Assembly (NCBI RefSeq): GCF_004135935.1
Contig: NZ_CP025086.1
Coordinates: forward strand, 2,232,001-2,296,000
Reading direction: 5' to 3'
DNA from: Methylovirgula ligni
GTDB taxonomy: Bacteria; Pseudomonadota; Alphaproteobacteria; Rhizobiales; Beijerinckiaceae
DNA: 64,000 nucleotides
Shown here: in pieces, positions 47,307 to 56,474 of the stretch
Position numbering within the stretch: position 1 is the first letter of the stretch
How the letters are laid out: each line of letters starts with the position of its first letter
Made by a program: the position numbers and the translations under genes
Notes under the pieces: model-generated
Seen by the model: only the letters and a program-made list of their open reading frames with translations
The model's database searches: none
Told to the model about the DNA's origin: nothing

Positions 47307-48959
47307 ATGGCGGCGCTCGATCAGGCGAAGCGCGTCTGGGAAAATCTTCTTAAGCTCGGGACGCGGCGGCTCATCGGCCTTGGCGTGACTGGCTTGGCTA
47401 TTTTTCTGGTCACGGGTCTTGCCGGCTATTATCTCAGCCGCCCGACGCAGGAGCTGCTCTACAGCGGTCTTGATCGCGATGACGTGAGCCGCATCGCTTC
47501 GGCGCTGAAGGAAGCCAATATCGATTTCGATGTCAGCGCCGACAGCACCGCGGTCTATGTACGCTTCGGGCAGACGGCACAGGCGCGCATGCTGCTGGCG
47601 GAAAAGGGCCTGCCTAACAGCCCCAATGCCGGCAACGAACTCTTCGATAAGCTAGGTTCGCTCGGGCTTACCTCCTTCATGCAGGAGGTGACGCGGGCTC
47701 GCGCGCTGGAGGGCGAACTCGCGCGCACGATTCAATTGATGAGCGCGGTCAAGGCCGCGCGGGTTCATCTGGTTCTGCCCGACGATGGGTCTTTCCGCCG
47801 CGAAAGCGAGCCGCCGTCGGCTTCGGTCGTCGTGCGCACCGAGATCCCGGACGACGTTTCGGTTGCCAAAGCCATTCGCCATCTCGTCGCCGCAGCCGTT
47901 CCGGGCATGAAGCCGAATGAAGTGACCGTACTCGACACAGATGGAATGCTGCTCGCCTCGGGCGATGATTCCGGCGAGACCGGGGCGGGCCAGATGCTCT
48001 CGCTCGAAAAGACATTCTCCAAGGAAATTCAAGACAATATCAGCCGGACTTTAATTCCCTTCTTCGGCCTCAACAATTTTCAGATCAGTGTCTCCACCCG
48101 AATCAATACCGACAAGAAGGAAACGCAGGAGACGGTCTACGATCCGGAATCGCGGGTCGAGCGGTCGGTTCGCGTCGTCAGGTCGAACGAAACCTCGCAG
48201 AATTCGACCAACCAGTCGCCGACCACGGTGACGCAAAACCTGCCGCCGGCAAAAACGGAAGCCGACGGCGGCAAGCAGTCGGCCGAGGAGAATCAGAAGC
48301 GCGAGGAGACGACCAACTACGAAGTCTCGTCCAAGACGATTCAGACGATCAGCGGCGGCTTCGAGGTCGAGCACATTTCCGTAGCGGTTCTGGTCAATCG
48401 CGCGAGCCTCGCCGCCGCGATCGGCGGCACGCCGACACCGGAGGCGATCGCCAGGCAACTCGCCGATTTGCAGCAAATCATCGCCTCCGCAGCGGGCGCG
48501 AACCAATCGCGCGGCGATATGATCAAGGTATCGGCGGTCGAATTTGTCGACACCGGCCGCGATCTCGCCCCGGTGCCGCCGCCCGGCTGGCAGGAATTGC
48601 TGGCGCGCCAGTCCGGCACGGCCATCAACGCCGGCGTGATTCTCCTCGTCGCCTTGCTGACGATCTGGTTCGGCGTGCGGCCGGCGATCAGGGCTTTCTC
48701 GGCTCCGCCGCAACTCGCCCTCGCGGACCCGGCGGGCTATCTTGGAGCGGACAGTATCGATCTGTCCGAACCCAGCCTGTCGATGCCGGAAGGCATGGCG
48801 GCCTTCCCAACGCTGTCGAATGAGCCGAATCTGATCGGGGATGTCGCCGACAGCGCCAAGCGCACGCCGATGAAGCGGCTTGAACAAATCGTCGAGTTCG
48901 ATGAGCAGCAGGCGGTCAATATCCTGAAGCTCTGGATGCGCCAGAGGAGCCCGGTCTGA
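47307..48959 (+). CDS. fliF: flagellar MS-ring protein FliF
   Basis: FliF forms the MS ring. The 550 residues have an N-terminal helix (GVTGLAIFLVTGLAGYYL), two ring-building domains (SADSTAVYVRFGQTAQARMLLAEKGLPNSPNAG; VTRARALEGELARTIQLMSAVKAARVHLVLP, both split), a long variable Ser/Thr/Gln region, and a second helix near 430-450 (INAGVILLVALLTIWFGVRPAIRAF). The C-terminal tail ends with the FliG-binding region. fliH-like overlaps its last base. Confidence 0.97.
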   Translation: MAALDQAKRVWENLLKLGTRRLIGLGVTGLAIFLVTGLAGYYLSRPTQELLYSGLDRDDVSRIASALKEANIDFDVSADSTAVYVRFGQTAQARMLLAEKGLPNSPNAGNELFDKLGSLGLTSFMQEVTRARALEGELARTIQLMSAVKAARVHLVLPDDGSFRRESEPPSASVVVRTEIPDDVSVAKAIRHLVAAAVPGMKPNEVTVLDTDGMLLASGDDSGETGAGQMLSLEKTFSKEIQDNISRTLIPFFGLNNFQISVSTRINTDKKETQETVYDPESRVERSVRVVRSNETSQNSTNQSPTTVTQNLPPAKTEADGGKQSAEENQKREETTNYEVSSKTIQTISGGFEVEHISVAVLVNRASLAAAIGGTPTPEAIARQLADLQQIIASAAGANQSRGDMIKVSAVEFVDTGRDLAPVPPPGWQELLARQSGTAINAGVILLVALLTIWFGVRPAIRAFSAPPQLALADPAGYLGADSIDLSEPSLSMPEGMAAFPTLSNEPNLIGDVADSAKRTPMKRLEQIVEFDEQQAVNILKLWMRQRSPV

Positions 48960-49585
48960 TGGCGCGGCCGGTCGCGGATTATCTCGTCGAAATAGGTCCG
49001 CTCGGGGATATTGCGCCGCCGCTTGCGCTCTTCCTGCCGGAGACCGAGATCACGCCGATATGGCCGGAAGAGCCGGAAGAAAATCCGCAGGTTGCAATTG
49101 ACGCTGCCCGCGAAGAGGGACGCGCCGAAGGGCTTGCGGATGCGCAAGCAAACTTCGCCGCGGAACTGGCGCAGGCGCGCGAGGGCTTCGCGACAGAGCT
49201 CAAAGAGGCGCGGCAACAATGGGCAAATGCGGAGGGCGAGCGCCTGCGCGAACAGCTCGTGGCCGGTCTCGCCGCGATGGAAGAGCGGCTCTCCGAAAGC
49301 GTCGCGCGAGTCCTGCGGCCATTCATCCTCGCCGCGCTCCGTCGCCGGATGACCGAAAAACTGGTCGAGAACGTCCGCACGATCGTCGGCAGCGCCGACA
49401 AGATGAAAATCAGGATCGCCGGTTCCGAGGATATCGTCGCGGCTTTGCGCGATGAGCTTCAGACCGTTCCGGCGGCGATTGAATATGTCGTGCAGGCTGG
49501 CTTGGACGTCAGCGTCTCCGCCGAGCCGACGTCGATCGAGACGCAGCTCAAGGCCTGGACGGATTTGATCGGCAACGAGGAATAA
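48959..49585 (+). CDS. FliH-like flagellar assembly protein
   Basis: The 208 residues have no membrane segment. An acidic, Pro-rich N terminus (PEEPEENP) is followed by a Gly/Ala-rich coiled region with spaced small residues (AAREEGRAEGLADAQANFAAELAQ, split), as in FliH/YscL. The C-terminal part (VARVLRPFILAALRRRMTEKLVENVRTIVG, split; VVQAGLDVSVSA) resembles the FliI-binding domain. It overlaps fliF by one base and precedes motB by 5 bases. Given the absence of any other fliH here, this is the likely FliI regulator, though diverged. Confidence 0.7.
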   Translation: MARPVADYLVEIGPLGDIAPPLALFLPETEITPIWPEEPEENPQVAIDAAREEGRAEGLADAQANFAAELAQAREGFATELKEARQQWANAEGERLREQLVAGLAAMEERLSESVARVLRPFILAALRRRMTEKLVENVRTIVGSADKMKIRIAGSEDIVAALRDELQTVPAAIEYVVQAGLDVSVSAEPTSIETQLKAWTDLIGNEE

Positions 49586-49590
49586 GGTGC

Positions 49591-50811
49591 GTGGCTGAAT
49601 CCGAAAAACATGAAATCCTCATCATCAAGCGCACGCGTGAGAGCTCGCATGAGCCGCATGGCGGCGCCTGGAAGATCGCCTTCGCCGATTTCATGACCGC
49701 CATGATGGCGCTGTTTCTCGTTCTTTGGCTCGTCAACGCAACAAATCAAAAAACCAAGGCCTCGCTGGCGCGTTACTTCAATCCGGTCGATCTCGTCGAT
49801 ATGTCGACGCTCAAGCGCGGTGTCCACGATCCGACGATGGGTCCGGGGACGGATGGCATCGCCAATGGCGCGGCCTTCCCGAAATCGGTCAAGGATGCGG
49901 TCAGGAAGAACGGCAGCCTGGCCGGGACGTCCGATGGCGCCGCAGGGCCGCGCGACGTGCAGTCGGAGGACCACGGGCCCCAGACGGCCGAGCCGCCGCC
50001 GACCCATTCCGAGGAGGCGCTGTTTCGCGACCCCTATGCCGTACTCGCTGAAATAGCGGCGGGCAGCGGCTCGAGCGCGCAGGCCGCGACGGATGAGCAT
50101 CTCGCCCCATCTCCCGACAACGATGGCAGCGGCACGGCGGCGGACGTCTATAGCGATCCGTTCAAAGCGGACGGCGGCAAGGCCGATGAGCCTGCGCCGG
50201 CCAATCCGCCCGCGGCCAACCCATCCGCGGCCAGTTTAGCCGCTTCTCAGCCGGCCGGCGCCCCGCAGCCCGTTGTGCCGCCGCAGCCCGCGCCGGCACG
50301 CGATAAAGCGCAGACGCAGCAAGTGCAGCCGACCGACAACGCGCAAACCCTCGCGCAGACTTTGCAGAAACAGATTGCCGACCTCGTCGCGGCCTCTGGA
50401 AAGGATGCAGCGGCGCCGGCGATCGAGGTGAAGGCCACCGACGAAGGGATTTTGATCAGCCTGACCGACAAAAGCAATTTCGCCATGTTCGCCATCGGCT
50501 CAGCCGAACCGCAGCGCAAGACCGTGCACGTGATGGAGAAGATCGCCGAAGTTCTCAAGAAGCAGCCGGGCGACATCATCATCGGCGGGTACACCGATGC
50601 GCGCCCCTATCATTCCGGCACCTACGACAATTGGCGGCTTTCGACGGACCGCGCGCAGATGGCCTATTACATGCTCACGCGCGGCGGCGTGGATGGAAAG
50701 CGTATCCTGCGGATCGAGGGCTATGCCGACCGGCGGCCGAAGGTTCCGAGCCGGCCGCTCGCCGACGAAAACCGGCGCATCGAGATCTTCCTGAAAGCGA
50801 AGAAGTCATGA
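49591..50811 (+). CDS. motB: flagellar motor stator protein MotB
   Basis: MotB anchors the stator to peptidoglycan and conducts protons with MotA. The 406 residues have a short cytoplasmic start, one helix carrying the essential Asp33 (IAFADFMTAMMALFLVLWLV), a long Pro/Ala/Ser linker, and a C-terminal OmpA-like domain (IIGGYTDARPYHSGTYDNWRLSTDRAQMAYYML, split; RIEGYADRRPKVPSRP). The linker is longer than in enterics, as usual with MotC-using rhizobia. Start is GTG 49591. motC overlaps its stop (ATGA). Confidence 0.96.
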   Translation: MAESEKHEILIIKRTRESSHEPHGGAWKIAFADFMTAMMALFLVLWLVNATNQKTKASLARYFNPVDLVDMSTLKRGVHDPTMGPGTDGIANGAAFPKSVKDAVRKNGSLAGTSDGAAGPRDVQSEDHGPQTAEPPPTHSEEALFRDPYAVLAEIAAGSGSSAQAATDEHLAPSPDNDGSGTAADVYSDPFKADGGKADEPAPANPPAANPSAASLAASQPAGAPQPVVPPQPAPARDKAQTQQVQPTDNAQTLAQTLQKQIADLVAASGKDAAAPAIEVKATDEGILISLTDKSNFAMFAIGSAEPQRKTVHVMEKIAEVLKKQPGDIIIGGYTDARPYHSGTYDNWRLSTDRAQMAYYMLTRGGVDGKRILRIEGYADRRPKVPSRPLADENRRIEIFLKAKKS

Positions 50812-51989
50812 GACTGCGCGCCTTCGCCCTCGCGTTGTCGGCACTGGCTATCGCCTCCGGGCTGGCTTCGGCGGCCACGAAGCCACCTTATCAACTCGTG
50901 CGCTCCCTGCATGCGCTGCAGGATCAGATTGTTCTGGGCAATAGCGCGGCGCGTGCTGCCATTCCCGGCCTGTCGGCGGAGCTGGCGGGGCGTCTGCTCT
51001 CCTACAATCCTTCCGTCTGGCGCGAACCGCGCAATGTCAACGCGGTCGTCACTTACGTGCTCAGCGGCGGCGCGCCGCGCGTGGCGCAGAAGGTTCTCGC
51101 CAGCGGCAATTGCCCGCCCGAGGACAAGAATCTTCTCGAAGGCGCGTTGGCCTATTCCGAAGGGCACGAAGCGCGTGCGCGGGATTTGCTCGGGGACATC
51201 GATCCGCGCGCACTCGATCCGATCGTCGGCGCCCACATCGCCCTGGTGCAGGCGGGGCTCGCGGCTGAAAAAAGCCCGCAGAAGGCCGTGGCGCTCCTCG
51301 ATCTCGCCCGCATCCTCGCGCCGGGGACCCTGGTCGAGGAGGCCGCCCTGCGGCGTGAAATCTTCCTCGTCAACGCGACCGGGGATTTCGAGCGTTTCAT
51401 GAGCCTCTCGGGCGAATATATCCGGCGGTTCAATAAATCGACTTACGCCGATAATTTCCGCGAACATTTCTCCTATGCCGTGGCACGGATCAATATATCG
51501 GGCGACTCGGTGCAATTGCAGCAGATCGACGATGTTCTGAGCGGCCTCGATTCCGCCGATCAATTGGGTATCTATCTGATGATCGCGCGGGCCTCGGTTC
51601 TTGCCGGGAGAATTGCGGTGGCGCAGTTCGCAGCAACCAGAGCCGAAAGTTTCGCGGCGTCCGATTCGGCGGAAATTTGTCGCGCGAAGCTCTACGAAGG
51701 CGCTGCCGAAGTCTTCACGCCCGATTATAGGCGTGGCGAAAGCTTGCTCAATTCCGTGGATGCCAGCCACCTCTCGCGCGAGGAGGGCACGCTGCGCGAC
51801 GCTGCGCTGTCTGTTTCCCGCCAGATTCATGAATGGCCGCGGGCCGCTGCCCCGTCCGTGCCGAGCCTTGCGGCGGAATCCGCGCCGCAGGCGCTCGAGA
51901 CGGCGATAAGCGAAGGCGCCTCGACGATCGATGCGGCGCAGAAGGCGCTCGCCGACGCCGACGATATCGACAAAACGGAGACGCCATGA
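50808..51989 (+). CDS. motC: chemotaxis/motility protein MotC
   Basis: MotC is a periplasmic protein that binds MotB in rhizobia and is needed for rotation. The 393 residues have a signal peptide (FALALSALAIASGLASA) and a long helical repeat-like body containing GAPRVAQKVLASGNCPPEDKNLLEGALAYSEG (split) and SGEYIRRFNKSTYADNFREHFSYAV. It overlaps motB by 4 bases and fliK by 4 bases. The motE chaperone gene is at 41.0 kb. Confidence 0.92.
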   Translation: MRLRAFALALSALAIASGLASAATKPPYQLVRSLHALQDQIVLGNSAARAAIPGLSAELAGRLLSYNPSVWREPRNVNAVVTYVLSGGAPRVAQKVLASGNCPPEDKNLLEGALAYSEGHEARARDLLGDIDPRALDPIVGAHIALVQAGLAAEKSPQKAVALLDLARILAPGTLVEEAALRREIFLVNATGDFERFMSLSGEYIRRFNKSTYADNFREHFSYAVARINISGDSVQLQQIDDVLSGLDSADQLGIYLMIARASVLAGRIAVAQFAATRAESFAASDSAEICRAKLYEGAAEVFTPDYRRGESLLNSVDASHLSREEGTLRDAALSVSRQIHEWPRAAAPSVPSLAAESAPQALETAISEGASTIDAAQKALADADDIDKTETP

Positions 51990-53608
51990 ACAACGTCAGC
52001 GGGTTCTCCGGCGCTCTCGTCACTTCCAATCCTCTTGCTGCCTCCGAGCCGAAGACGGGCGGCGATTCATCGGCCAAGCCGAAGGGACAGTCCTTCGAGA
52101 CATTGCTGACAGGGCTGAGCCAGCAGAGCGAAACGCCGGCGAATTCGCCTTCGAGCGTGGATGCGCTCACCGGGCAGGGTGGGGCACGCAGTCCCTCGCT
52201 TCATTCGAATGCGCTCACACTCCTGACGCAGGCCGTTACACCCCCGACATCGCGGACGACGGCTGGCGCGCAAGCCTCGGGGAAGGCCACGGGGCAAAAC
52301 CAGGCCGCAGTCCTCAGCACGAATATGTCCGCGGAGTCCCCGGTCGCTGCTGCTACGACGGTTCCAGGTACGGCGGGGCGCGGTGCGCCGTCGCGGGACA
52401 CCACCGCGTCAACGCCGACGAGCGACCGTGCGCCGGAGCAGAAGGCCGCGAGTATTACACGCGACGTGACGCCGGCATCCAGGTCGCAATCCTCCACTGC
52501 ACAAACGCAATCCACCAGCGCCCAAAGGCAGCCGTCGAATACCGCTTCGATCAACGTAAGCGCGTCGCAACCAATATCTGCGGCGAACGATGCTGCGAGT
52601 ACTGCATCCGTTGAAGTTGCGTCGTCCGCAGCCGCGACATCGGTGTCGCAAAAATCTCCGGAGAGCGGGCAATCCTCCAGCACGCGGGAGCGCCGGCACA
52701 GCGCGGAGCACGCTTCGTCGCAGACTCAGCCGCAACCGGCGACGAATGTGACCGCCGGCGCTCTCCTCGCTGCGACGGCGAATGTCCCGCCCGCCAGCGT
52801 GCAACAGGCCGTAACAGCCGATTCGGGATCGCTTTCGGACACAGGCGACAATGACGTTCCTGGCGGCGGCGCATCTTCGCTCACGGACGAAACGGCCGTC
52901 ACCAAGATCGCGCTCACCTCGCACGGCGCGACAAGCAAATCGGATTCGACCGAGGACAGCACGCCCATCAAGGTCGATGTCGTTTCGCAAGCGACATATT
53001 TTGCGCCGGTAGCGTCGCTCTCGCCGGCGCAGCAAATCGCCAATGCGGTGGCGCCGCTTGTGACATCGTCGGACGCGGCCACGCAGGATTCATCCACCAC
53101 GTCGTCAGTCCGAGCCGCCACGCCGGTCACGGACATCGGCGCGATGCTTGCGGCAGCGCAGCCATCCTTGTCGGCGGTCAAAACCCTGGATTTGCAAATC
53201 GAGCCGCCGGATCTTGGCACGGTGAATGTGAAGATCAGTCTGTCCGACGGCGGCCTTCAGGTCGAAGTTCAGGCGAGCCAGAGCACGACCCGCGATCTCC
53301 TTGAAAAAGACAAGCAGGAACTCACCGATCGGCTGGCCGATACCGGCTACACCGTTACCAGCGTCGACATCAGCCTCGCGGCATCGTCAAGCACGGCCAA
53401 CAGTTTTGCCGATCAGGGCGCCGCCGGCCAGAATTTATCCGGCCAGACCTCCGAAGGCGGTAGCCAAGGTTATGGCGGGTCGCAGGCTCAAGACGGCGGC
53501 GCCAACAATTCTCCCCAACGTCAGTCGCAACGGCAGAGCGGCAATGAAACCTATGAGACGGCACGGTCTGCACCTCGGCGCCCTGCTGGCGCTGGCCTTT
53601 ATATATAG
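51986..53608 (+). CDS. fliK: flagellar hook-length control protein FliK
   Basis: FliK measures the hook and triggers the FlhB switch. The 540 residues are low-complexity Ser/Thr/Ala/Gln for the first 370, then a Flg_hook C-terminal domain: LDLQIEPPDLGTVNVKISLSDGGLQVEVQASQSTTRDLLEKDKQEL (split), RLADTGYTVTSVDISLA. ATG 51986 overlaps the motC stop. The stop lies 65 bases inside the downstream lytic transglycosylase gene, an unusual overlap. Confidence 0.92.
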   Translation: MNNVSGFSGALVTSNPLAASEPKTGGDSSAKPKGQSFETLLTGLSQQSETPANSPSSVDALTGQGGARSPSLHSNALTLLTQAVTPPTSRTTAGAQASGKATGQNQAAVLSTNMSAESPVAAATTVPGTAGRGAPSRDTTASTPTSDRAPEQKAASITRDVTPASRSQSSTAQTQSTSAQRQPSNTASINVSASQPISAANDAASTASVEVASSAAATSVSQKSPESGQSSSTRERRHSAEHASSQTQPQPATNVTAGALLAATANVPPASVQQAVTADSGSLSDTGDNDVPGGGASSLTDETAVTKIALTSHGATSKSDSTEDSTPIKVDVVSQATYFAPVASLSPAQQIANAVAPLVTSSDAATQDSSTTSSVRAATPVTDIGAMLAAAQPSLSAVKTLDLQIEPPDLGTVNVKISLSDGGLQVEVQASQSTTRDLLEKDKQELTDRLADTGYTVTSVDISLAASSSTANSFADQGAAGQNLSGQTSEGGSQGYGGSQAQDGGANNSPQRQSQRQSGNETYETARSAPRRPAGAGLYI

Positions 53609-54119
53609 CGGCGCCCAAGGCGCACCCCAGCCGCTCGTGTGTGAGCGCGAAATGACCCGCGCCGCGGCCAAATATGGGGTGCCGCTCGGCGTGCTTTATG
53701 CTGTCGGCCTGACAGAGACCGGCCGTCGCGGGACGCTTAGTCCCTATGCGCTCAACATCGAGGGGCCGTCCGTATTCCCGCAGACGTCGGAGGAAGCACT
53801 TCAGCGATTCTACGAAGCGCAGCAGCGCGGCGCCAGGCTCATCGACATCGGCTGTATGCAGATCAACCATTATTACCACGGCAGCCATTTCAGCTCGGTT
53901 GCAGAAATGTTCGATCCACACGCCAATGTCGATTACGCCGCGCGATTTTTGCGCGATCTGAAAGCGCAGGAGGGAAGCTGGACTCTCGCGGCGGCGCGCT
54001 ATCACGCCGGCCCGGACAATAACCCGGCGCAGAAGCAATATGTCTGCGAAGTCATCAGCAACATGGTCGCCAGCGGTTTCGGTCAATGGACAGATTCGGC
54101 GCGCGCCTTCTGCCGCTGA
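53544..54119 (+). CDS. flagellar-locus lytic transglycosylase
   Basis: The 191 residues have a signal peptide (LHLGALLALAFIYSGAQGA) and an SLT-type lysozyme fold with the catalytic Glu at about 58 (AVGLTETGRR), DIGCMQINHYYHG, and AARYHAGPDN near the end. It likely opens peptidoglycan for the flagellar rod. The ATG is 53544 or 53553, so the gene overlaps fliK by 56-65 bases in another frame. It is the last gene before the ftcR promoter region. Confidence 0.92.
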   Translation: MKPMRRHGLHLGALLALAFIYSGAQGAPQPLVCEREMTRAAAKYGVPLGVLYAVGLTETGRRGTLSPYALNIEGPSVFPQTSEEALQRFYEAQQRGARLIDIGCMQINHYYHGSHFSSVAEMFDPHANVDYAARFLRDLKAQEGSWTLAAARYHAGPDNNPAQKQYVCEVISNMVASGFGQWTDSARAFCR

Positions 54120-54244
54120 TGTGATGGCGAGTTGTGACGACGCCTTGCACGCAACGGCGTTGAGTCATTTCAACCACATATACATCCAAAGTGAATCTGG
54201 CCCTGTCATTTGTCCTGAAACGCAACAGTACCGTTTGACGGCAG

Positions 54245-54260
54245 TTAAGACTTAGCTAAC
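54245..54260 (+). promoter_or_regulatory. CtrA-like box upstream of ftcR
   Basis: TTAA (54245-54248), seven bases, CTAAC (54256-54260) differs from the CtrA consensus TTAA-N7-TTAAC at one base. TTGACG (54235-54240) directly before could be a -35 element. CtrA is reported to bind the ftcR promoter of Brucella. Confidence 0.55.
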
Positions 54261-54301
54261 AGTTGAAAGGGGCTAAACAACTGATTCGGGGGGGCTATTC
54301 C

Positions 54302-54976
54302 GTGCTGGTGATTGTGGATGAGCGGGATATAGTGACCGCTGGTTACGCATGTCGCTTCGGCAGTGAGGGTGTATCTGCCGCTCGTTTCTGTAGCGACGAA
54401 TTTCGCGAATGGGTCAAGACAGTCGCGGATGCCGATCTTTACGCGGTCGAGGCTTTTCTGCTTGGCGATTGCCGTGATCGCGAGATCTTGCCGAGAATGA
54501 TTCGGGAGCGTTCGCGCGCTCCCGTGATCGCGATGAACGAGGCGCCGTCTCTGGAACAGACCCTGAGTCTTTTCGCGGCAGGTGTCGATGATGTGGTGCG
54601 CAAGCCGATTCATGTCCGCGAGATTCTTGCGCGCGTGGGGGCCATCCGCCGCCGGCTCGAGGTTGAGCAGGATCACGCGGTCGTCGGCGAGATGCGGGTC
54701 TTCTTCGACGGCCGCGATCCCGAAATAAGGGGCAATGTTCTGCCGTTGCCGCGACGCGAGCGGCGCATTCTCGAATATCTCGTTGCCAATCGCGGGCGGC
54801 GGGTCAGCAAGTCGCAAATCTTCAACTCGATCTATGGAATCTTCGACGATAACGTCGAGGAGAACGTCGTCGAGAGCCACATCAGCAAGTTGCGCAAGAA
54901 GCTGCGGCGTCATCTCGGCTACGATCCGATAAATTCAGTGCGCTATCTGGGTTATCGCCTGGCGGAAGCTCACTAG
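54302..54976 (+). CDS. ftcR: flagellar master regulator FtcR
   Basis: FtcR/Rem regulators activate flagellar genes in Rhizobiales. With GTG 54302 the 224 residues start [15 protein letters not shown]..., as in relatives, have a receiver-like domain without an obvious phospho-accepting Asp in the usual place, and end in an OmpR-type winged helix ([31 protein letters not shown], split; [25 protein letters not shown]). The frame is open from TTG 54263, but the extra residues do not look like protein. It heads the flgE segment and follows a CtrA-like box. Confidence 0.9.
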   Translation: MLVIVDERDIVTAGYACRFGSEGVSAARFCSDEFREWVKTVADADLYAVEAFLLGDCRDREILPRMIRERSRAPVIAMNEAPSLEQTLSLFAAGVDDVVRKPIHVREILARVGAIRRRLEVEQDHAVVGEMRVFFDGRDPEIRGNVLPLPRRERRILEYLVANRGRRVSKSQIFNSIYGIFDDNVEENVVESHISKLRKKLRRHLGYDPINSVRYLGYRLAEAH

Positions 54977-55187
54977 TTTCGCGCCGCCCATGCGCGGCGC
55001 TGCATGTTCCGCGTCGTCCGACGCGATGTTTTTCCAGTATGGCATGAACGGTGTGCGAGGGGCCTTGGGTCGGCTCCGCGCGGTGGAGGCGTGCGCGATT
55101 TTCGACTCGCGCCGTACTGCGGCGAGCGCAAGCTCCGCACAAGTTGGTTGCCGTTAAATCCTGTCAGAGAAATCAGGAGAATCGGCG

Positions 55188-56441
55188 ATGAGTCTCTATA
55201 GTGCATTGATGGCCAGCGTGTCGGGCATGTCGGCGCAAGCAAATGCGCTCTCAACGATCTCCGATAACATCGCCAACGCGGATACGACGGGCTACAAGCA
55301 GGCCTCGACGCAATTCGAGGACATGCTGAACGAATTCAGCACGAGCGAATATGACGCCGGCGGCGTCGGGACGGTCGTCAACTACAATATCGCGCAGCAG
55401 GGCGATCCGACCTCGACCACGACGAGCACTAATATGGCGATCGAGGGCAATGGCTTCTTCGTCGTCGAAAATGCCAGCGGCGAGACCTACCTGACCCGCG
55501 CCGGCTCGTTCGCGCCCGATGCGAATGGCAATCTCGTCAACGCTTCCGGCTACACGCTGATGGGCTATCCGATCAGTTCCGGTTCGTCGCAGCCGGTGAG
55601 CTATTCGCTGGATCAGCTTCAGCCCGTGCAGGTGCCGATTTCCGGCCTTTCGCCGCCTGTGGCCTCGACCTCCGCAACGCTGACGGGCAATCTCGATTCG
55701 GGCGCGTCGGTAGATTCCGGAACGCTGCCGGCGGCCAATAGCGCCAGCTCCACCTATACGTCGATGACGCCGGTGACCGCTTATGACGACCTCGGTAATT
55801 CGGTGACGCTCAACGTTTATGCGACGAAGACGGGCGCCAATACCTGGGAGGTGGACGTCTATAACGCCGCGGATGCGGCCTCCGGCGGTGGCTTCCCTTA
55901 CAGCGCCGGCCCGCTTGCGACGCAGGCCTTGACGTTCGATCCGACGTCGGGCGCTCTGAGCAGCACGCCGACATCCCTCTCGGTCGCGGTGCCGGGCGGG
56001 TCGTCACTGAGTCTCGACGTTTCCGGCCTGACGCAAGTTTCTTCCTCGACTTCGGTCCAATCGACGGTGAACGGCAATCCGCCCGGGACGTTCGAGAGCG
56101 TTTCGGTGTCGGCGAGCGGCGTGCTCTCCGAGAACTATTCCAACGGAGTGACCACGCCAATCTATCAGATTCCGCTCGGCACCGTCCCAAGCGTCAACAG
56201 CATGACGTCTCTGGCCGGTGATGTGTTCGCGCCCAATTCGAATTCGGGTGCGATCACGCTGGGGGCCGGCAATTCGGAAGGGTTCGGCTCAATCAATGGT
56301 TCGGAACTCGAATCCTCGACCGTCGATCTTGCGACGCAGCTCACCAATATGGTCGTGACGCAGAACGCCTATCAAGCCAATTCAAAAGCCTTCCAGGTCG
56401 GCTCGGATATGCTCAGCGAGCTCGTCAACCTGCTGAAGTAA
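55188..56441 (+). CDS. flgE: flagellar hook protein FlgE
   Basis: FlgE is the hook subunit. The 417 residues have the N-terminal MSLYSALMASVSGMSAQANALSTISDNIANADTTGYKQ (split), MAIEGNGFFVVENASGETYLTRAGSF, a variable middle domain, and the C-terminal STVDLATQLTNMVVTQNAYQANSKAFQVG (split). It starts 211 bases after ftcR, long enough to hold its own promoter. No clear promoter match was seen. flgK follows. Confidence 0.95.
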   Translation: MSLYSALMASVSGMSAQANALSTISDNIANADTTGYKQASTQFEDMLNEFSTSEYDAGGVGTVVNYNIAQQGDPTSTTTSTNMAIEGNGFFVVENASGETYLTRAGSFAPDANGNLVNASGYTLMGYPISSGSSQPVSYSLDQLQPVQVPISGLSPPVASTSATLTGNLDSGASVDSGTLPAANSASSTYTSMTPVTAYDDLGNSVTLNVYATKTGANTWEVDVYNAADAASGGGFPYSAGPLATQALTFDPTSGALSSTPTSLSVAVPGGSSLSLDVSGLTQVSSSTSVQSTVNGNPPGTFESVSVSASGVLSENYSNGVTTPIYQIPLGTVPSVNSMTSLAGDVFAPNSNSGAITLGAGNSEGFGSINGSELESSTVDLATQLTNMVVTQNAYQANSKAFQVGSDMLSELVNLLK

Positions 56442-56474
56442 TTGCGGGCATTTCTCATCTCCTGAGTCCGTGTC

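Noticed and set aside
54982-55001. GC-rich hairpin after ftcR as a terminator
   Set aside because: The stem GCGCCG/CGGCGC is short and has no T-tract.
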